This document shows positions 1-7,950 of a DNA stretch of 54,808 bases, piece by piece. Made by a program: the position numbers and the translations under genes. Numbering within the stretch: the stretch's first letter is position 1; the number at the start of each line of letters is the position of its first letter. Source of the DNA: JAGTRP01 sp035255045 (GTDB lineage Bacteria; Pseudomonadota; Gammaproteobacteria; Burkholderiales; Rhodocyclaceae); assembly GCA_035255045.1 (NCBI GenBank), contig DATFAA010000041.1:1-54808 (forward strand), read 5' to 3'. The notes under the pieces were generated by a model. It was given only the letters and a program-made list of their open reading frames with translations. It did not search any database and was not told the origin of the DNA.

Positions 1-257
1 AAAACTCGCATCCACTGACGGTAGATTTCTCTACCTATTTCTACCAGTGCAAATGCTTCAATACTTCGCCAGCCTAAGCCAGCTCGCATCCAAAGCACCC
101 ACACCTATCGGTTGTCCTGTTTTTTAAAGAGCTTTCGCCGCGCTGTCGCGCTCAGCGAAGAAGCGGAATTATGAAGAAGTTCAACCAACTCGTCAACCCC
201 TTCCCTGCCGCTTCCTCCCCCCCGCCGCCCCGGAAAACCGCCCCGGCGCTGCGAAGA
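1..257 (-). other. Leader of an rRNA operon (16S lies left of the window)
   Basis: Read on the minus strand, this stretch follows a strong promoter, contains a boxB-like GC hairpin (about 133-165) and a boxA motif, and continues with the GGACAACCGATAGGTGTGGG type sequence usual in betaproteobacterial rRNA leaders. It would be transcribed leftward into a 16S rRNA gene outside the window; the 16S 5' end itself is not visible. Two short ORFs across it (on each strand) are not credible genes. The assignment to the 5' leader rather than to an internal spacer rests on the promoter just upstream. Confidence 0.7.
118..132 (-). promoter_or_regulatory. boxA antitermination element of the rRNA leader
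   Basis: On the minus strand the sequence reads GCTCTTTAAAAAACA, close to the proteobacterial rrn boxA (TGCTCTTTAACA), the NusB/S10 binding site for rRNA antitermination. A stem of TTCGC/GCGAA flanking GCGC repeats lies directly upstream and resembles a boxB-type hairpin. Confidence 0.7.
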
Positions 258-264
258 GGTGCGC

Positions 265-292
265 ATTATAGCCATCAAAAACCGGCGGTCAA
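265..292 (-). promoter_or_regulatory. rrn promoter (sigma-70), leftward
   Basis: On the minus strand there is TTGACC (287-292), a 16-bp spacer, and a perfect TATAAT (265-270), followed by the GC-rich discriminator GCGC typical of stringently controlled rRNA promoters. Start of transcription is expected near 257. It points at the rRNA leader to the left. Confidence 0.8.
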
Positions 293-363
293 GCAGTATT
301 TGATAGATGAAACAGGAATGCGCCAAGAACCTTCATTAGACACAATGATCAAGTAAAGACAAT

Positions 364-714
364 TCATCGCCTGGATATAGGGTCGTTGGCTAGGCGCACT
401 ACCAAGCCCCTCAATAGGGCCGCATCCTCTTCGGACAGCATCAGTCCAACAATGAACTCGCCCAAGCGCTCAGCCGGCGAGTATGCCGGAAGGCCCTGCC
501 GAAGCCCCCCCGGCATCCGCTGGCCAGTGATGACGTAAAGGATATCCACACCAAGCACAGCCGCCCTGGCGAAATAGTTGCCGTCCGGCGACCGCTCATC
601 GGCTTCGTAACGAATCTGGCTGTCTTTGCCCTGGCCGCATGCCGCAGCAAAATCGGTCTGATTCAATTTCAGACGCTTTCTTTCGTGCCTTAGCCGCTTT
701 CCAATAGTTTCCAT
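364..714 (-). CDS. XRE/Cro-type helix-turn-helix regulator
   Basis: A small protein (116 aa from the internal ATG at 714; 126 aa from the ATG at 744). The N-terminus, METIGKRLRHERKRLKLNQ then DFAAACG, is a Cro/CI-type helix-turn-helix with a basic first helix. The C-terminal part (LGVDILYVITGQ) resembles the short dimerisation tails of phage-like repressors. Neither start has a convincing Shine-Dalgarno sequence; the inner one fits the usual domain start. It is divergent from the 793 gene with 48-78 bp between them, the geometry of a repressor controlling its own and the neighbour's promoter. Its target is unknown. Confidence 0.75.
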   Translation of the reverse strand: METIGKRLRHERKRLKLNQTDFAAACGQGKDSQIRYEADERSPDGNYFARAAVLGVDILYVITGQRMPGGLRQGLPAYSPAERLGEFIVGLMLSEEDAALLRGLVVRLANDPISRR

Positions 715-792
715 TCGGCATCGTTTGCATTGACGGGTCGCCATACGGCAACTATTATGTGTAACACTCCCAGATAGACGAGCATCATCCAG

Positions 793-1395
793 ATGAAACG
801 CTCCGCTTACAACCCCGCCGGACTCGTCACCAAAAGACCGATCTCGCTGCGACTGATGCCCTCGGAATTGCAGGAAGCAGAACGCATCGCCGCGACACTT
901 GGTATCTCCATGGCAAAGCTGGCCCGAGAGGCGTATTTGAGGGGACTGCCTCTGGTTTGCACGGAACTGTATCCGCCGCTTGCGTTAGCGCGTTCCAGGC
1001 ATATAGCCCAACACCAACGCTCCTTCCTCAACGACGATCCCGAACCGCACGACGGCCCTTTAGCAGCATTCGCCCACGGCAAAGCCTCCATTCAGCAGTA
1101 CGACGAACTCGCACGGATGCATGAGGTTCTGGCGCATGCAAGCTCGCATGCCAACGATCCCGCCACTCAGGCGGCGTGTGCCGAGGCCAAGATTGCTCTC
1201 GATAACATTCGAGATCGGTTTGCCCGCATCAAGCGCATGGACGCTTCCGAAGAAGACCTGAACAGGCTTGCCGCCTTTCTGACAGCCCACCGCGCCTTCT
1301 GGAGCAGCCAGCCGACAGGCTCCTACGACATCGCCTGCAACAGACTGAAGAGCACCAAGCGAACAAACGTCACGGTTGTCCCATTGGCGCAGTAG
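793..1395 (+). CDS. Hypothetical protein with ribbon-helix-helix-like N-terminus
   Basis: 200 aa, not recognised as a named family. Residues about 14-50 (RPISLRLMPSELQEAERIAA, followed by GISMAKLAREAYLRG) have the pattern of an RHH/MobC-like DNA-binding segment: a short beta-strand, an amphipathic helix, then a helix with conserved small residues. The rest is helical and charged without membrane segments. It is transcribed divergently from the XRE regulator and probably controlled by it. The pair sits between an rRNA operon and an initiator tRNA, a usual place for accessory DNA, but no integrase is near it. Function unknown. Confidence 0.6.
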   Translation: MKRSAYNPAGLVTKRPISLRLMPSELQEAERIAATLGISMAKLAREAYLRGLPLVCTELYPPLALARSRHIAQHQRSFLNDDPEPHDGPLAAFAHGKASIQQYDELARMHEVLAHASSHANDPATQAACAEAKIALDNIRDRFARIKRMDASEEDLNRLAAFLTAHRAFWSSQPTGSYDIACNRLKSTKRTNVTVVPLAQ

Positions 1396-1430
1396 AGACG
1401 CGCAACCGGGAGAACAAATGGGAAGACTAG

Positions 1431-1458
1431 AAATGCAAAGCGCCGGACTGGCCGGCGC
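1431..1458 (-). terminator. Intrinsic terminator downstream of tRNA-fMet
   Basis: A 7-bp stem, GCGCCGG/CCGGCGC (1440-1446 and 1452-1458), with a 5-nt loop, followed on the minus strand by TTTGCATTT. It lies 16 bases beyond the CCA end of the tRNA. Confidence 0.6.
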
Positions 1459-1471
1459 ACTGTAACTGACG

Positions 1472-1550
<79 letters not shown>

Positions 1551-1599
1551 TCCGTCAGAGAAGCGAGATTATGCAGACCGCCTCCGCCCCTGTCAAGGT

Positions 1600-2217
1600 C
1601 TATTTGGACAACCAGTCAAGCAGTGGCTCCCACTGCTCCACGTCCCGGCGATGGCGTGCCCGCGGAGGATCGAAGACGGTGAGCCCGGATGCCGCGACAT
1701 TGACGTAGTTCTGCGTGTTGCGCAGGTACGCGACGATTGGAATGTCGAAGTGCTTCAGAAACTCCTCCAACATGCCGGCAGCCTTGGTGCGGGGATCGAC
1801 CCGCATGGCGACGATCCCGACGGTACCGCGGCGCCCTCGCATCTCGTTTCGAATCGAATTCAGAAAATCCTCGGTCGCCGCCATGTCGAAGACCGAAGGG
1901 ACCAGAGGCACAATCACCTTGTCCACCGTTCTCAGGTAATCCGACAGTTTGTAGCCCTGAAAGCCGGCCGGTGCGTCCATCACCACCCAGTCGGCCTCCT
2001 GCGGCAGGCTCACCGTCAGGTGATTGCCGGCAAAGTAGCCGGTCACCGGCGCCATGGCGGGGTCGCGGAAGGCCATCCAGCGCAGGGCCGACTGCTGGCG
2101 ATCGAGGTCACACAAAGTCACCTGCTTTCCCTGGTTGGCGAAATGGCCACAGAGATTGGTCGCCAGGGTCGTCTTGCCAGCCCCCCCCTTGGGATTTGCC
2201 ACCAGAACCGCGCGCAT
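1600..2217 (-). CDS. ParA/MinD-family ATPase
   Basis: 205 aa. The deviant Walker A box KGGAGKTT lies at residues about 10-17 directly after the first strand (MRAVLVANP), followed by an A' region CDLDRQQSAL and DWVVMDAPAG as Walker B, the order of ParA-type partition ATPases. The start at 2217 is chosen because GGAGG lies 9 nt upstream; a longer frame to 2253 has none. No ParB or centromere-like gene is adjacent, so this is an orphan ParA of the kind that positions protein clusters or chemotaxis/flagellar machinery in other proteobacteria; which cargo it serves here cannot be told. The initiator tRNA follows on the same strand. Confidence 0.85.
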   Translation of the reverse strand: MRAVLVANPKGGAGKTTLATNLCGHFANQGKQVTLCDLDRQQSALRWMAFRDPAMAPVTGYFAGNHLTVSLPQEADWVVMDAPAGFQGYKLSDYLRTVDKVIVPLVPSVFDMAATEDFLNSIRNEMRGRRGTVGIVAMRVDPRTKAAGMLEEFLKHFDIPIVAYLRNTQNYVNVAASGLTVFDPPRARHRRDVEQWEPLLDWLSK

Positions 2218-2325
2218 CTGTGTAAGCCTCCGTTGATCAATACCGACTTGCATTATATTTCGCCACCTTTGGGTGGGGATACCTGCTTAGAATACACAGT
2301 TGAGCTTATAGGAGGAGTAGAAGTC

Positions 2326-3168
2326 ATGGCAACCCGAGTGGCCGCGGAACGGCAGGGCATTCAGTCAATCGAGGTGGGATTCCGCCTGCTGCGGGCGCTG
2401 GTCGCCACCAACCGCCCAATGATGTTGCGCGACATCGCCGCCAATGCCGGCATGCCCGCCGCCAAGGCCCATCGTTACTTGGTGAGCTTCATGCGCATCG
2501 GCTTGGTCGAACAGGATGCCGCCAGCGGCCGCTACGATCTCGGTGCCTATGCCCTCGATCTCGGCCTCTCCAGCCTCGGCCGTCTCGACCCGGTGCGCCT
2601 CGCCGGCCCGATCCTTGAAGAACTCTGCGAGTCTCTGCAGGAGACGGTGGCCCTGGCCGTCTGGGGCAACTACGGCGCCACCATCGTGCGTATAGTGGAT
2701 GCGGGCGGGCCGGTCACCATCACCCTGCGGGCCGGCACCGTCCTCCCCCTGACCAAATCCGCCACCGGTCGCGCCTTCGCAGCTTTCTACCGGGGCCCCT
2801 ACCTGAAGAAGATGCTGGACCAGGAAGTGCAGGAAACGGCTGAGGCCAGCAAGATCGCCGTCACCACCGTGCGCCGCCAACTGGAAACCGTGCTGACGGA
2901 GATCCGCAGCCGGCGTATCTCCCGCGCCACCGGCAGCCTGACTCCGGGCATCAATGGCTTCAGCGCACCGGTATTCGACCATACCGGCAGCATGGTGGCT
3001 GCCATCACGGCCCTCGGGCCGGTAGGTGAGTTCAATGTGGAATGGGACAGCCCCGTGGCCAAGGCGATGCTGGAAGCGGCTGCCAACTTGTCCCATCGCC
3101 TGGGTTACGGCAGCATCACAGAATCCGACCAACCTGGTGCCCCCGTCCGGAATCGAACCAGAACCTGA
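2326..3168 (+). CDS. IclR-family transcriptional regulator
   Basis: 280 aa. An N-terminal winged helix (residues about 12-70: QSIEVGFRLLRALV, then MLRDIAANAGMPAAKAHRYLVSF) is followed by an IclR effector domain (VALAVWGNYGATIVRIVDAGGP, LPLTKSATGRAFAAF, GINGFSAPVFDHTGSMVAAITALG). The start has GGAGGA at 2311-2316, 9 nt upstream. Reading farther upstream in frame only crosses the antisense of the ParA gene and the tRNA, so it is not coding. IclR proteins normally end near LSHRLGY; here the frame continues about 15 residues and stops inside the convergent tRNA-like gene at 3135-3208. The effector is unknown. Confidence 0.85.
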   Translation: MATRVAAERQGIQSIEVGFRLLRALVATNRPMMLRDIAANAGMPAAKAHRYLVSFMRIGLVEQDAASGRYDLGAYALDLGLSSLGRLDPVRLAGPILEELCESLQETVALAVWGNYGATIVRIVDAGGPVTITLRAGTVLPLTKSATGRAFAAFYRGPYLKKMLDQEVQETAEASKIAVTTVRRQLETVLTEIRSRRISRATGSLTPGINGFSAPVFDHTGSMVAAITALGPVGEFNVEWDSPVAKAMLEAAANLSHRLGYGSITESDQPGAPVRNRTRT

Positions 3169-3208
3169 TGCTTACAAGGCAACTGCACGACCTTCATGCT
3201 ACGGGGGC
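3135..3208 (-). tRNA. Atypical tRNA-Thr(UGU)-like gene
   Basis: 74 nt with encoded CCA. The acceptor stem GCCCCCG/CGGGGGC is perfect, the T-arm is canonical (TCTGG, loop TTCGATT, CCGGA), and the anticodon loop CTTGTAA gives UGU (Thr). The D-arm is odd: GCAT, loop GAAGGTC, GTGC, lacking the usual A14 and A21. The anticodon stem GTTGC/GCATC has a T-T mismatch at the second pair. It is convergent with and overlaps the 3' end of the IclR gene by 34 nt. It could be a functional variant or a decaying tRNA. Confidence 0.65.
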
Positions 3209-3248
3209 CCGCGGCGGCAGGATTATAGCCTGAGCGTGCACATACGAC

Positions 3249-5024
3249 ATGGCCGCCCTATCCAATCCGTCTGAAATTGCCCGCGAAGCCCTGCGCCTTC
3301 TGGCTGTTCGGCGGATTCCGCCGACCCCCGACAACTATCGCATCTTCTATAGCAGGATATCGGGCGACCAGTCGGTTGCCGAGGCCTTTCCCGAAAAGCA
3401 TTTACGCTCCCTGGCCGCGGCCTTGCCGGCGACATCCCCCGATCAGATGCGGCTCGCCCGCCATCTGGAGGAGGCCATCAAGCAGGGGGACTGGAATGAA
3501 TATCGAGGCCGCCTGGTGGAATTCGTCACCGGCCTCAGCGAAGGCCAGAAACTGGCCTGGGCCGAGTTGATCAGCGACCTGTTGCGCCAATGGGAAGCCA
3601 AGCAGGCCGGCCTCACCCCCGCCCGGAAAAGGGAATCCCTGGAGCATGTCCTGGCTGGCGCCGGCGCCAATCCGGAAATCCTCTTCACCCGGCTCCAGAA
3701 TCTGCTGCGCTCCTGGGCCCAGGGCAAGGAAGCCGACATGGCGTTCGCCGGCGAGGTTGCCGCAGAAGGCGTGCCGGCCGAAGCGACCGCCAAGCTCCCG
3801 GGTGTCGTCCCCAGCCGGGCCAGCGATCTACTGCCCGAGTTGCGGGAATTGTTCGCCTTCACCCTGGAAACCGCCATTGCCACCCAGCTTCTGGAGTCGC
3901 AGCCCCTATCGACCGAAGCCAAGAACCTGGCCGGGGAAATCCGCAAGGCGATCAGTGTGGACCAATTGCAGGATTTCCTCACGCGCCTCAAGCGCTTCGC
4001 CTTCAGGCTGGAACTGCTGGCCGAAGACCAATCCGAACTGCGGCAGAGTCTGCTCAATCTTCTTCGCCTGCTGGTTGAGAACGCCACCGAACTGGTCATG
4101 GACGACCGCTGGCTCCATGGCCAGATCGAGGTGGTGCAGGAGATTATCGACAAACCCCTTTCCCAGCGCGCCATCGATGATGCCGAGCGCCGGCTGAAGG
4201 AAGTCATCTACAAGCAGAGCCAGCTCAAGCAGAGCCTGCAGGAGGCCAAGGAAGCCATCAAGCACATGCTGGCCGGCTTCGTCGACCACCTGGCCGAGTT
4301 CGCCGACGCCACCTCGGGCTACCACGACACGATCGAGGCCTGCGCCAACCGCATCAGCGCCGCCGACGACATCACGGAACTGGAAGGCGTGATCAGCGAA
4401 GTCATGCACGAAACCCGCGCCATCCAGCTCACCGCCCTGCGCTCCCGGGACGAATTGCGCGCCACCCAGGAGCGGGTCAGGGATTCGGAAGTCCGGATAA
4501 GACAGCTCGAAACCGAGCTCGAGCAGACCAGCCACCTGGTGCGGCACGACCAGTTGACCGGCGCCCTCAACCGTCGCGGCCTCGATGACATGCTCGGGAA
4601 GGAAATGGCCCGCGCCAAGCGGCACGAGACCAATCTCTGCCTGGCCTTGCTGGATCTCGACAATTTCAAGAAACTGAACGACACCCTGGGCCACGAGGCC
4701 GGCGACCAGGCCCTCGCCCATCTGGTTCGGGTGTGCAAGGACACGCTCCGGCCCCAGGACACGGTAGCCCGCTATGGTGGGGAAGAGTTCGTCATCCTGT
4801 TGCCCGAAACCGCGCTGCAGGACGCCGTCATCGCCCTCAACCGCCTGCAGCGCGAACTCACCAGACGCTTCTTCCTCCACCACAACCAGAAGATTCTCAT
4901 CACCTTCAGCGCCGGGGTGACCCGGGCCCAGCCTGAGGATACCCAGGCCTCTGTCGTCAAACGCGCAGACGAGGCCATGTACGAAGCGAAGAAGAGCGGA
5001 AGGAACCGCGTCGTCTCAGGCTAG
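3249..5024 (+). CDS. Diguanylate cyclase (GGDEF) with long helical N-terminal region
   Basis: 591 aa. The C-terminal GGDEF domain (residues about 425-590) has DQLTGALNRRGL, the active-site motif GGEEF at 510-514, and an RPQD inhibitory site five residues before it, so it should make cyclic di-GMP from two GTP and be product-inhibited. The N-terminal 400 residues are mostly helical, with a probable coiled coil at about 300-425 just before the catalytic domain; no membrane segment or PAS domain is evident, so it appears cytoplasmic. A PilZ/YcgR-type c-di-GMP receptor is encoded at 32554, a possible downstream partner in motility control. Confidence 0.93.
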   Translation: MAALSNPSEIAREALRLLAVRRIPPTPDNYRIFYSRISGDQSVAEAFPEKHLRSLAAALPATSPDQMRLARHLEEAIKQGDWNEYRGRLVEFVTGLSEGQKLAWAELISDLLRQWEAKQAGLTPARKRESLEHVLAGAGANPEILFTRLQNLLRSWAQGKEADMAFAGEVAAEGVPAEATAKLPGVVPSRASDLLPELRELFAFTLETAIATQLLESQPLSTEAKNLAGEIRKAISVDQLQDFLTRLKRFAFRLELLAEDQSELRQSLLNLLRLLVENATELVMDDRWLHGQIEVVQEIIDKPLSQRAIDDAERRLKEVIYKQSQLKQSLQEAKEAIKHMLAGFVDHLAEFADATSGYHDTIEACANRISAADDITELEGVISEVMHETRAIQLTALRSRDELRATQERVRDSEVRIRQLETELEQTSHLVRHDQLTGALNRRGLDDMLGKEMARAKRHETNLCLALLDLDNFKKLNDTLGHEAGDQALAHLVRVCKDTLRPQDTVARYGGEEFVILLPETALQDAVIALNRLQRELTRRFFLHHNQKILITFSAGVTRAQPEDTQASVVKRADEAMYEAKKSGRNRVVSG

Positions 5025-5065
5025 CGGCTTGACGGCGTCGAGTGTTCGGAAACCGTGCTCCGAAC

Positions 5066-5674
5066 TCATCCGGGGAAATGCTCGGCGGCCAGCGTCCGGA
5101 TTTCGGCTTCGCCGAGGTTGAGTTTAGATGCCACGGCCCACAGATCGAAGCATGGCGCCCCGCGCCGCATCCCCGCCACACGTGGGAAACCGCTTGCCTC
5201 CAGGGTGGCGAGCAATACATCCAGGGTGAATCCGCAGCGGTGGGCCATATACAGATTTCCTTGCTGAAGCGCCGGCCGGAATCCATAAAGGATGTCCAGC
5301 GGAGCGATGGGCCCGGCCGCAGACATATAGGCCGATTCCACCAGCTTGCCCTCGGCGATCAGAGCGCATACGGATTGGAGATCCGGACAGGTAATGATGG
5401 CAAAGCCATCCGGCTTCAGAACCCGGAAAAACTCCCCAAGGGCCACCGGGACCTCGTGGGGGTATAGGTGTTCGATATTGTGGCTGGAGTAGATGGCGTC
5501 CACCGACCCATCCGGGACAGCCGACATGTCGGTCATCGATCCCACCACATCCGGCTCCACCGCCTGGTTGATGTCCAGGCGCACCTCCCGCCAGGCGTCC
5601 GTATTGAACCCTCGGGTAGTGTTGTCCTTTCGCTGTGGGCCACAGCCCACGTGTAGAAATGTCTTAGTTTCCAT
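5066..5674 (-). CDS. SAM-dependent methyltransferase (class I, type 11-like)
   Basis: 202 aa from the ATG at 5674. FLHVGCGPQRK (residues 6-16) is motif I for S-adenosylmethionine; DAIYSSHNIEHLYPHEV and FFRVLKPDGFAIITCPDL give the later class-I motifs. The start codon shares its A with the stop of the upstream TPR/OGT-like gene (TGATG), so the two are translationally coupled. A TTG one codon upstream is possible but weaker. Such enzymes commonly methylate sugars in surface-glycan loci; the substrate here is probably a flagellin-linked sugar, inferred only from context. Confidence 0.85.
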   Translation of the reverse strand: METKTFLHVGCGPQRKDNTTRGFNTDAWREVRLDINQAVEPDVVGSMTDMSAVPDGSVDAIYSSHNIEHLYPHEVPVALGEFFRVLKPDGFAIITCPDLQSVCALIAEGKLVESAYMSAAGPIAPLDILYGFRPALQQGNLYMAHRCGFTLDVLLATLEASGFPRVAGMRRGAPCFDLWAVASKLNLGEAEIRTLAAEHFPG

Positions 5675-7917
5675 CAATCAGCTGCCGTCTTCACCGAGCC
5701 GGAAAACCGGGCATATTCGTCCCAAATGTTCCACAGCACAACCCCGAGATTCCGGGCAAATACGCTTCCGTCGAACAGGGCGGAGGTCGCCACTCTGGAG
5801 CGCAGCTCCCGTCTGAGTGCCGCCAGGGCCGCCAGATCACGCCCAAAGCCTACACCCCTGGCCACGTAATCCTCCCGGTTCGCCGCCACCCAGCCGGGCA
5901 ATCCCGCGGCGGCCATCAGGCTGGCTCCTTGCCTGGACAGCATGGAGTCCCCCGCCAGCGTCAGCGTCGGCACCCCCATCCACAGCGCCTCGCACGTCGT
6001 CGTGCCGCCGGGATACGGAAATGTATCCAGGAGGAAGTCGACTTCGGCATGGGCGGCCAGATAGTCGGCGCGGGGCATGGGTCCGTGCATTTCGATCCGC
6101 TCCGGAGCGATGTCCAGGCGCCGGAACTGCTCAAGGAGCCGCCCTCGCACGGCGGGGTCGACCAACTGGCTGCACTGCAGACGCAGCCTGGCTCCCGGCA
6201 GCCCCCGGAGAACGGCGGCCCAGAGACGCTGCACGTCCTCGTTGATCTTCGCCAGCGTCTGGAACGAGCCCAGCGTGACCGTGCCGTTTCGCAACGCCGG
6301 CAAGGCCGAAACGGTTAGTTGCTCCTGGGGGGCGGCAAAGCACAGTCGCGTATCAGGGAGGTATCTGACGGACTCGATGAACTCGCCCCTGCCCTCTTCC
6401 GGCACTCCGACGGGATCTGCCAGAACATAGTCCATCTCCGCCAGCCCGGTGGTGGCAAAGTAGCCAAGCCAGCTTACCTGGACCGGAGCCGGCTTGCAGG
6501 AAAACACCGGCAAGCGGTTGTAGTCGGTGTGCCCCGACAGGTCCACCAGGATGTGCACCCCGTCGCCGTGGATCAACGCGGCCGCCTCTTCGTCGCCCAG
6601 CCCGGCCAATGGGCGCCAGGCGGCAAACGACGGCCGAAGCCGGTCGGTCAGTTCATCCGACTGGAGATTGGTGGGATAGGCGATCGGCTCGACCCCCTGC
6701 TCTCCCAGCTTACCCAGGAAACTCTCGAGAAAATAACCGACGGGGTGATTCCTCAAGTCCCCCGACACGAACCCGACCCGCAGACTCTTCGGCGCCGGAT
6801 CGCATTTCCAGGCGGAGAACCTCCGGGCCATCCCAGACAGGGCGCGGCCGAAGCGGCGCGCTTCCTCCAGGCGCTCCTCCAGCCGATAGCCGGACGAATA
6901 ATTGAGCAGGAACACGAGATTCGAGTGGGCGCGGAAATAGCCGCCATTGAGCTGGAGAGCCTTCCTGAAACAGGATTCAGCCTCGGAAATGCATGTCCGG
7001 TTCTGCAACACCAGCCCGAGGTTGTTCCACGCCTCGGCATAGGCGGGATCGATCTCCAAGGCCTGCCGCAGCACTGCTTCCGACTCCGAGAGCCGCCCCA
7101 GATCCTTCAAGGCCAGCCCGAGATTGTTGTGGGGAGCTGCCCACTCCTGGCTCAACGCCACCGCCCTGTAGCCGGCCTCGACGGCTTCCGCCAGCAGATT
7201 CTTGGCTTGAAGCGCCACAGAGAGGTTGGACCAGGCGAGGGCGCTGTCGGGTGCGCAAACAACCGCCCCCTTCAGTTGATCCAGCGCCGCATCCGTATGT
7301 CCATCCAGCAGCAGCATGCCCCCCAGAACTGCCATGGCAATGCCGTCATCAGGCAACCGCTCGAGATTGAGGCGGCAGAAATCCATCAACAATTGCCGGT
7401 CGCCGGTTTCGGCCACCAGTTCCCGGCACAGGGCAGCCAGTTCGCGGTTGCCCGGATCCAGATCGAAGGACAGCCAGAACTGTTCCAGCGCACGCAACCG
7501 CTCTCCTTGGCTGAGATAGGCATGGGCCAGATTGGCACGGCTTTCCGAACTGCCGGGCTGCAACCCTATTGCCACCTGGTGAGCTTCCAGGGCGGCCGTG
7601 ATCTCCCCGATCTTTATCAGTGCGTTGCCGAGATTGCTGAAGATTTGAGCATCCCCGGGAAGACGGGCTGCCGCTTCAAGGAGGAAATTGACTGCCTCGC
7701 GGTATTCTTCACAGGCGTAGCTGGCACAGCCCAGAAGCTTGAGGAGCTCTCCATGGCCAGGGTGTCGCTTCAGGACATCCCCGCCTGCAGCCAGGACGCG
7801 CCGGTACTCACCGGCAGAAAAGGCGCCGATCAAGGATTCCAGCTCGGGGGGTGTTGAAGCACTCGAGGTCATCGCCGCCATCAGTCCTTGGAACGGATCA
7901 TCGCCAGCCGAACCCAT
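5674..7917 (-). CDS. TPR / O-GlcNAc transferase-like (GT41) protein A
   Basis: 747 aa. Residues about 27-345 are tandem TPR repeats (for example AEAWNNLGLVLQNRTCISEA). Residues about 378-747 match the SPINDLY/OGT catalytic region: LRVGFVSGDLRNHPVGYF, GHTDYNRLPVF, WLGYFATTG, FQTLAKINEDV with the lysine equivalent to the catalytic-site Lys of OGT, and PYPGGTTTCEALWMGVPTL. It is expected to be a soluble cytoplasmic enzyme that transfers a sugar from a nucleotide donor to Ser/Thr of a protein recognised through the TPRs. It is divergent from paralogue B and coupled to a methyltransferase. Position beside flagellin 1 suggests flagellin as acceptor, as for TPR-containing flagellin glycosyltransferases in other bacteria. 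Confidence 0.9.
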   Translation of the reverse strand: MGSAGDDPFQGLMAAMTSSASTPPELESLIGAFSAGEYRRVLAAGGDVLKRHPGHGELLKLLGCASYACEEYREAVNFLLEAAARLPGDAQIFSNLGNALIKIGEITAALEAHQVAIGLQPGSSESRANLAHAYLSQGERLRALEQFWLSFDLDPGNRELAALCRELVAETGDRQLLMDFCRLNLERLPDDGIAMAVLGGMLLLDGHTDAALDQLKGAVVCAPDSALAWSNLSVALQAKNLLAEAVEAGYRAVALSQEWAAPHNNLGLALKDLGRLSESEAVLRQALEIDPAYAEAWNNLGLVLQNRTCISEAESCFRKALQLNGGYFRAHSNLVFLLNYSSGYRLEERLEEARRFGRALSGMARRFSAWKCDPAPKSLRVGFVSGDLRNHPVGYFLESFLGKLGEQGVEPIAYPTNLQSDELTDRLRPSFAAWRPLAGLGDEEAAALIHGDGVHILVDLSGHTDYNRLPVFSCKPAPVQVSWLGYFATTGLAEMDYVLADPVGVPEEGRGEFIESVRYLPDTRLCFAAPQEQLTVSALPALRNGTVTLGSFQTLAKINEDVQRLWAAVLRGLPGARLRLQCSQLVDPAVRGRLLEQFRRLDIAPERIEMHGPMPRADYLAAHAEVDFLLDTFPYPGGTTTCEALWMGVPTLTLAGDSMLSRQGASLMAAAGLPGWVAANREDYVARGVGFGRDLAALAALRRELRSRVATSALFDGSVFARNLGVVLWNIWDEYARFSGSVKTAAD

Positions 7918-7950
7918 ACAATTGCCGCACCTCTGTCACAATCCGCCCCC

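Noticed and set aside
105..356. Short ORFs on both strands in the rRNA leader
   Set aside because: They overlap the rrn promoter and boxA region and have no ribosome binding sites or recognisable sequence.
6319..7857. 512-aa plus-strand frame opposite the TPR/OGT-like protein A
   Set aside because: Antisense shadow of a clear coding gene in high-G+C DNA; no domain recognised.
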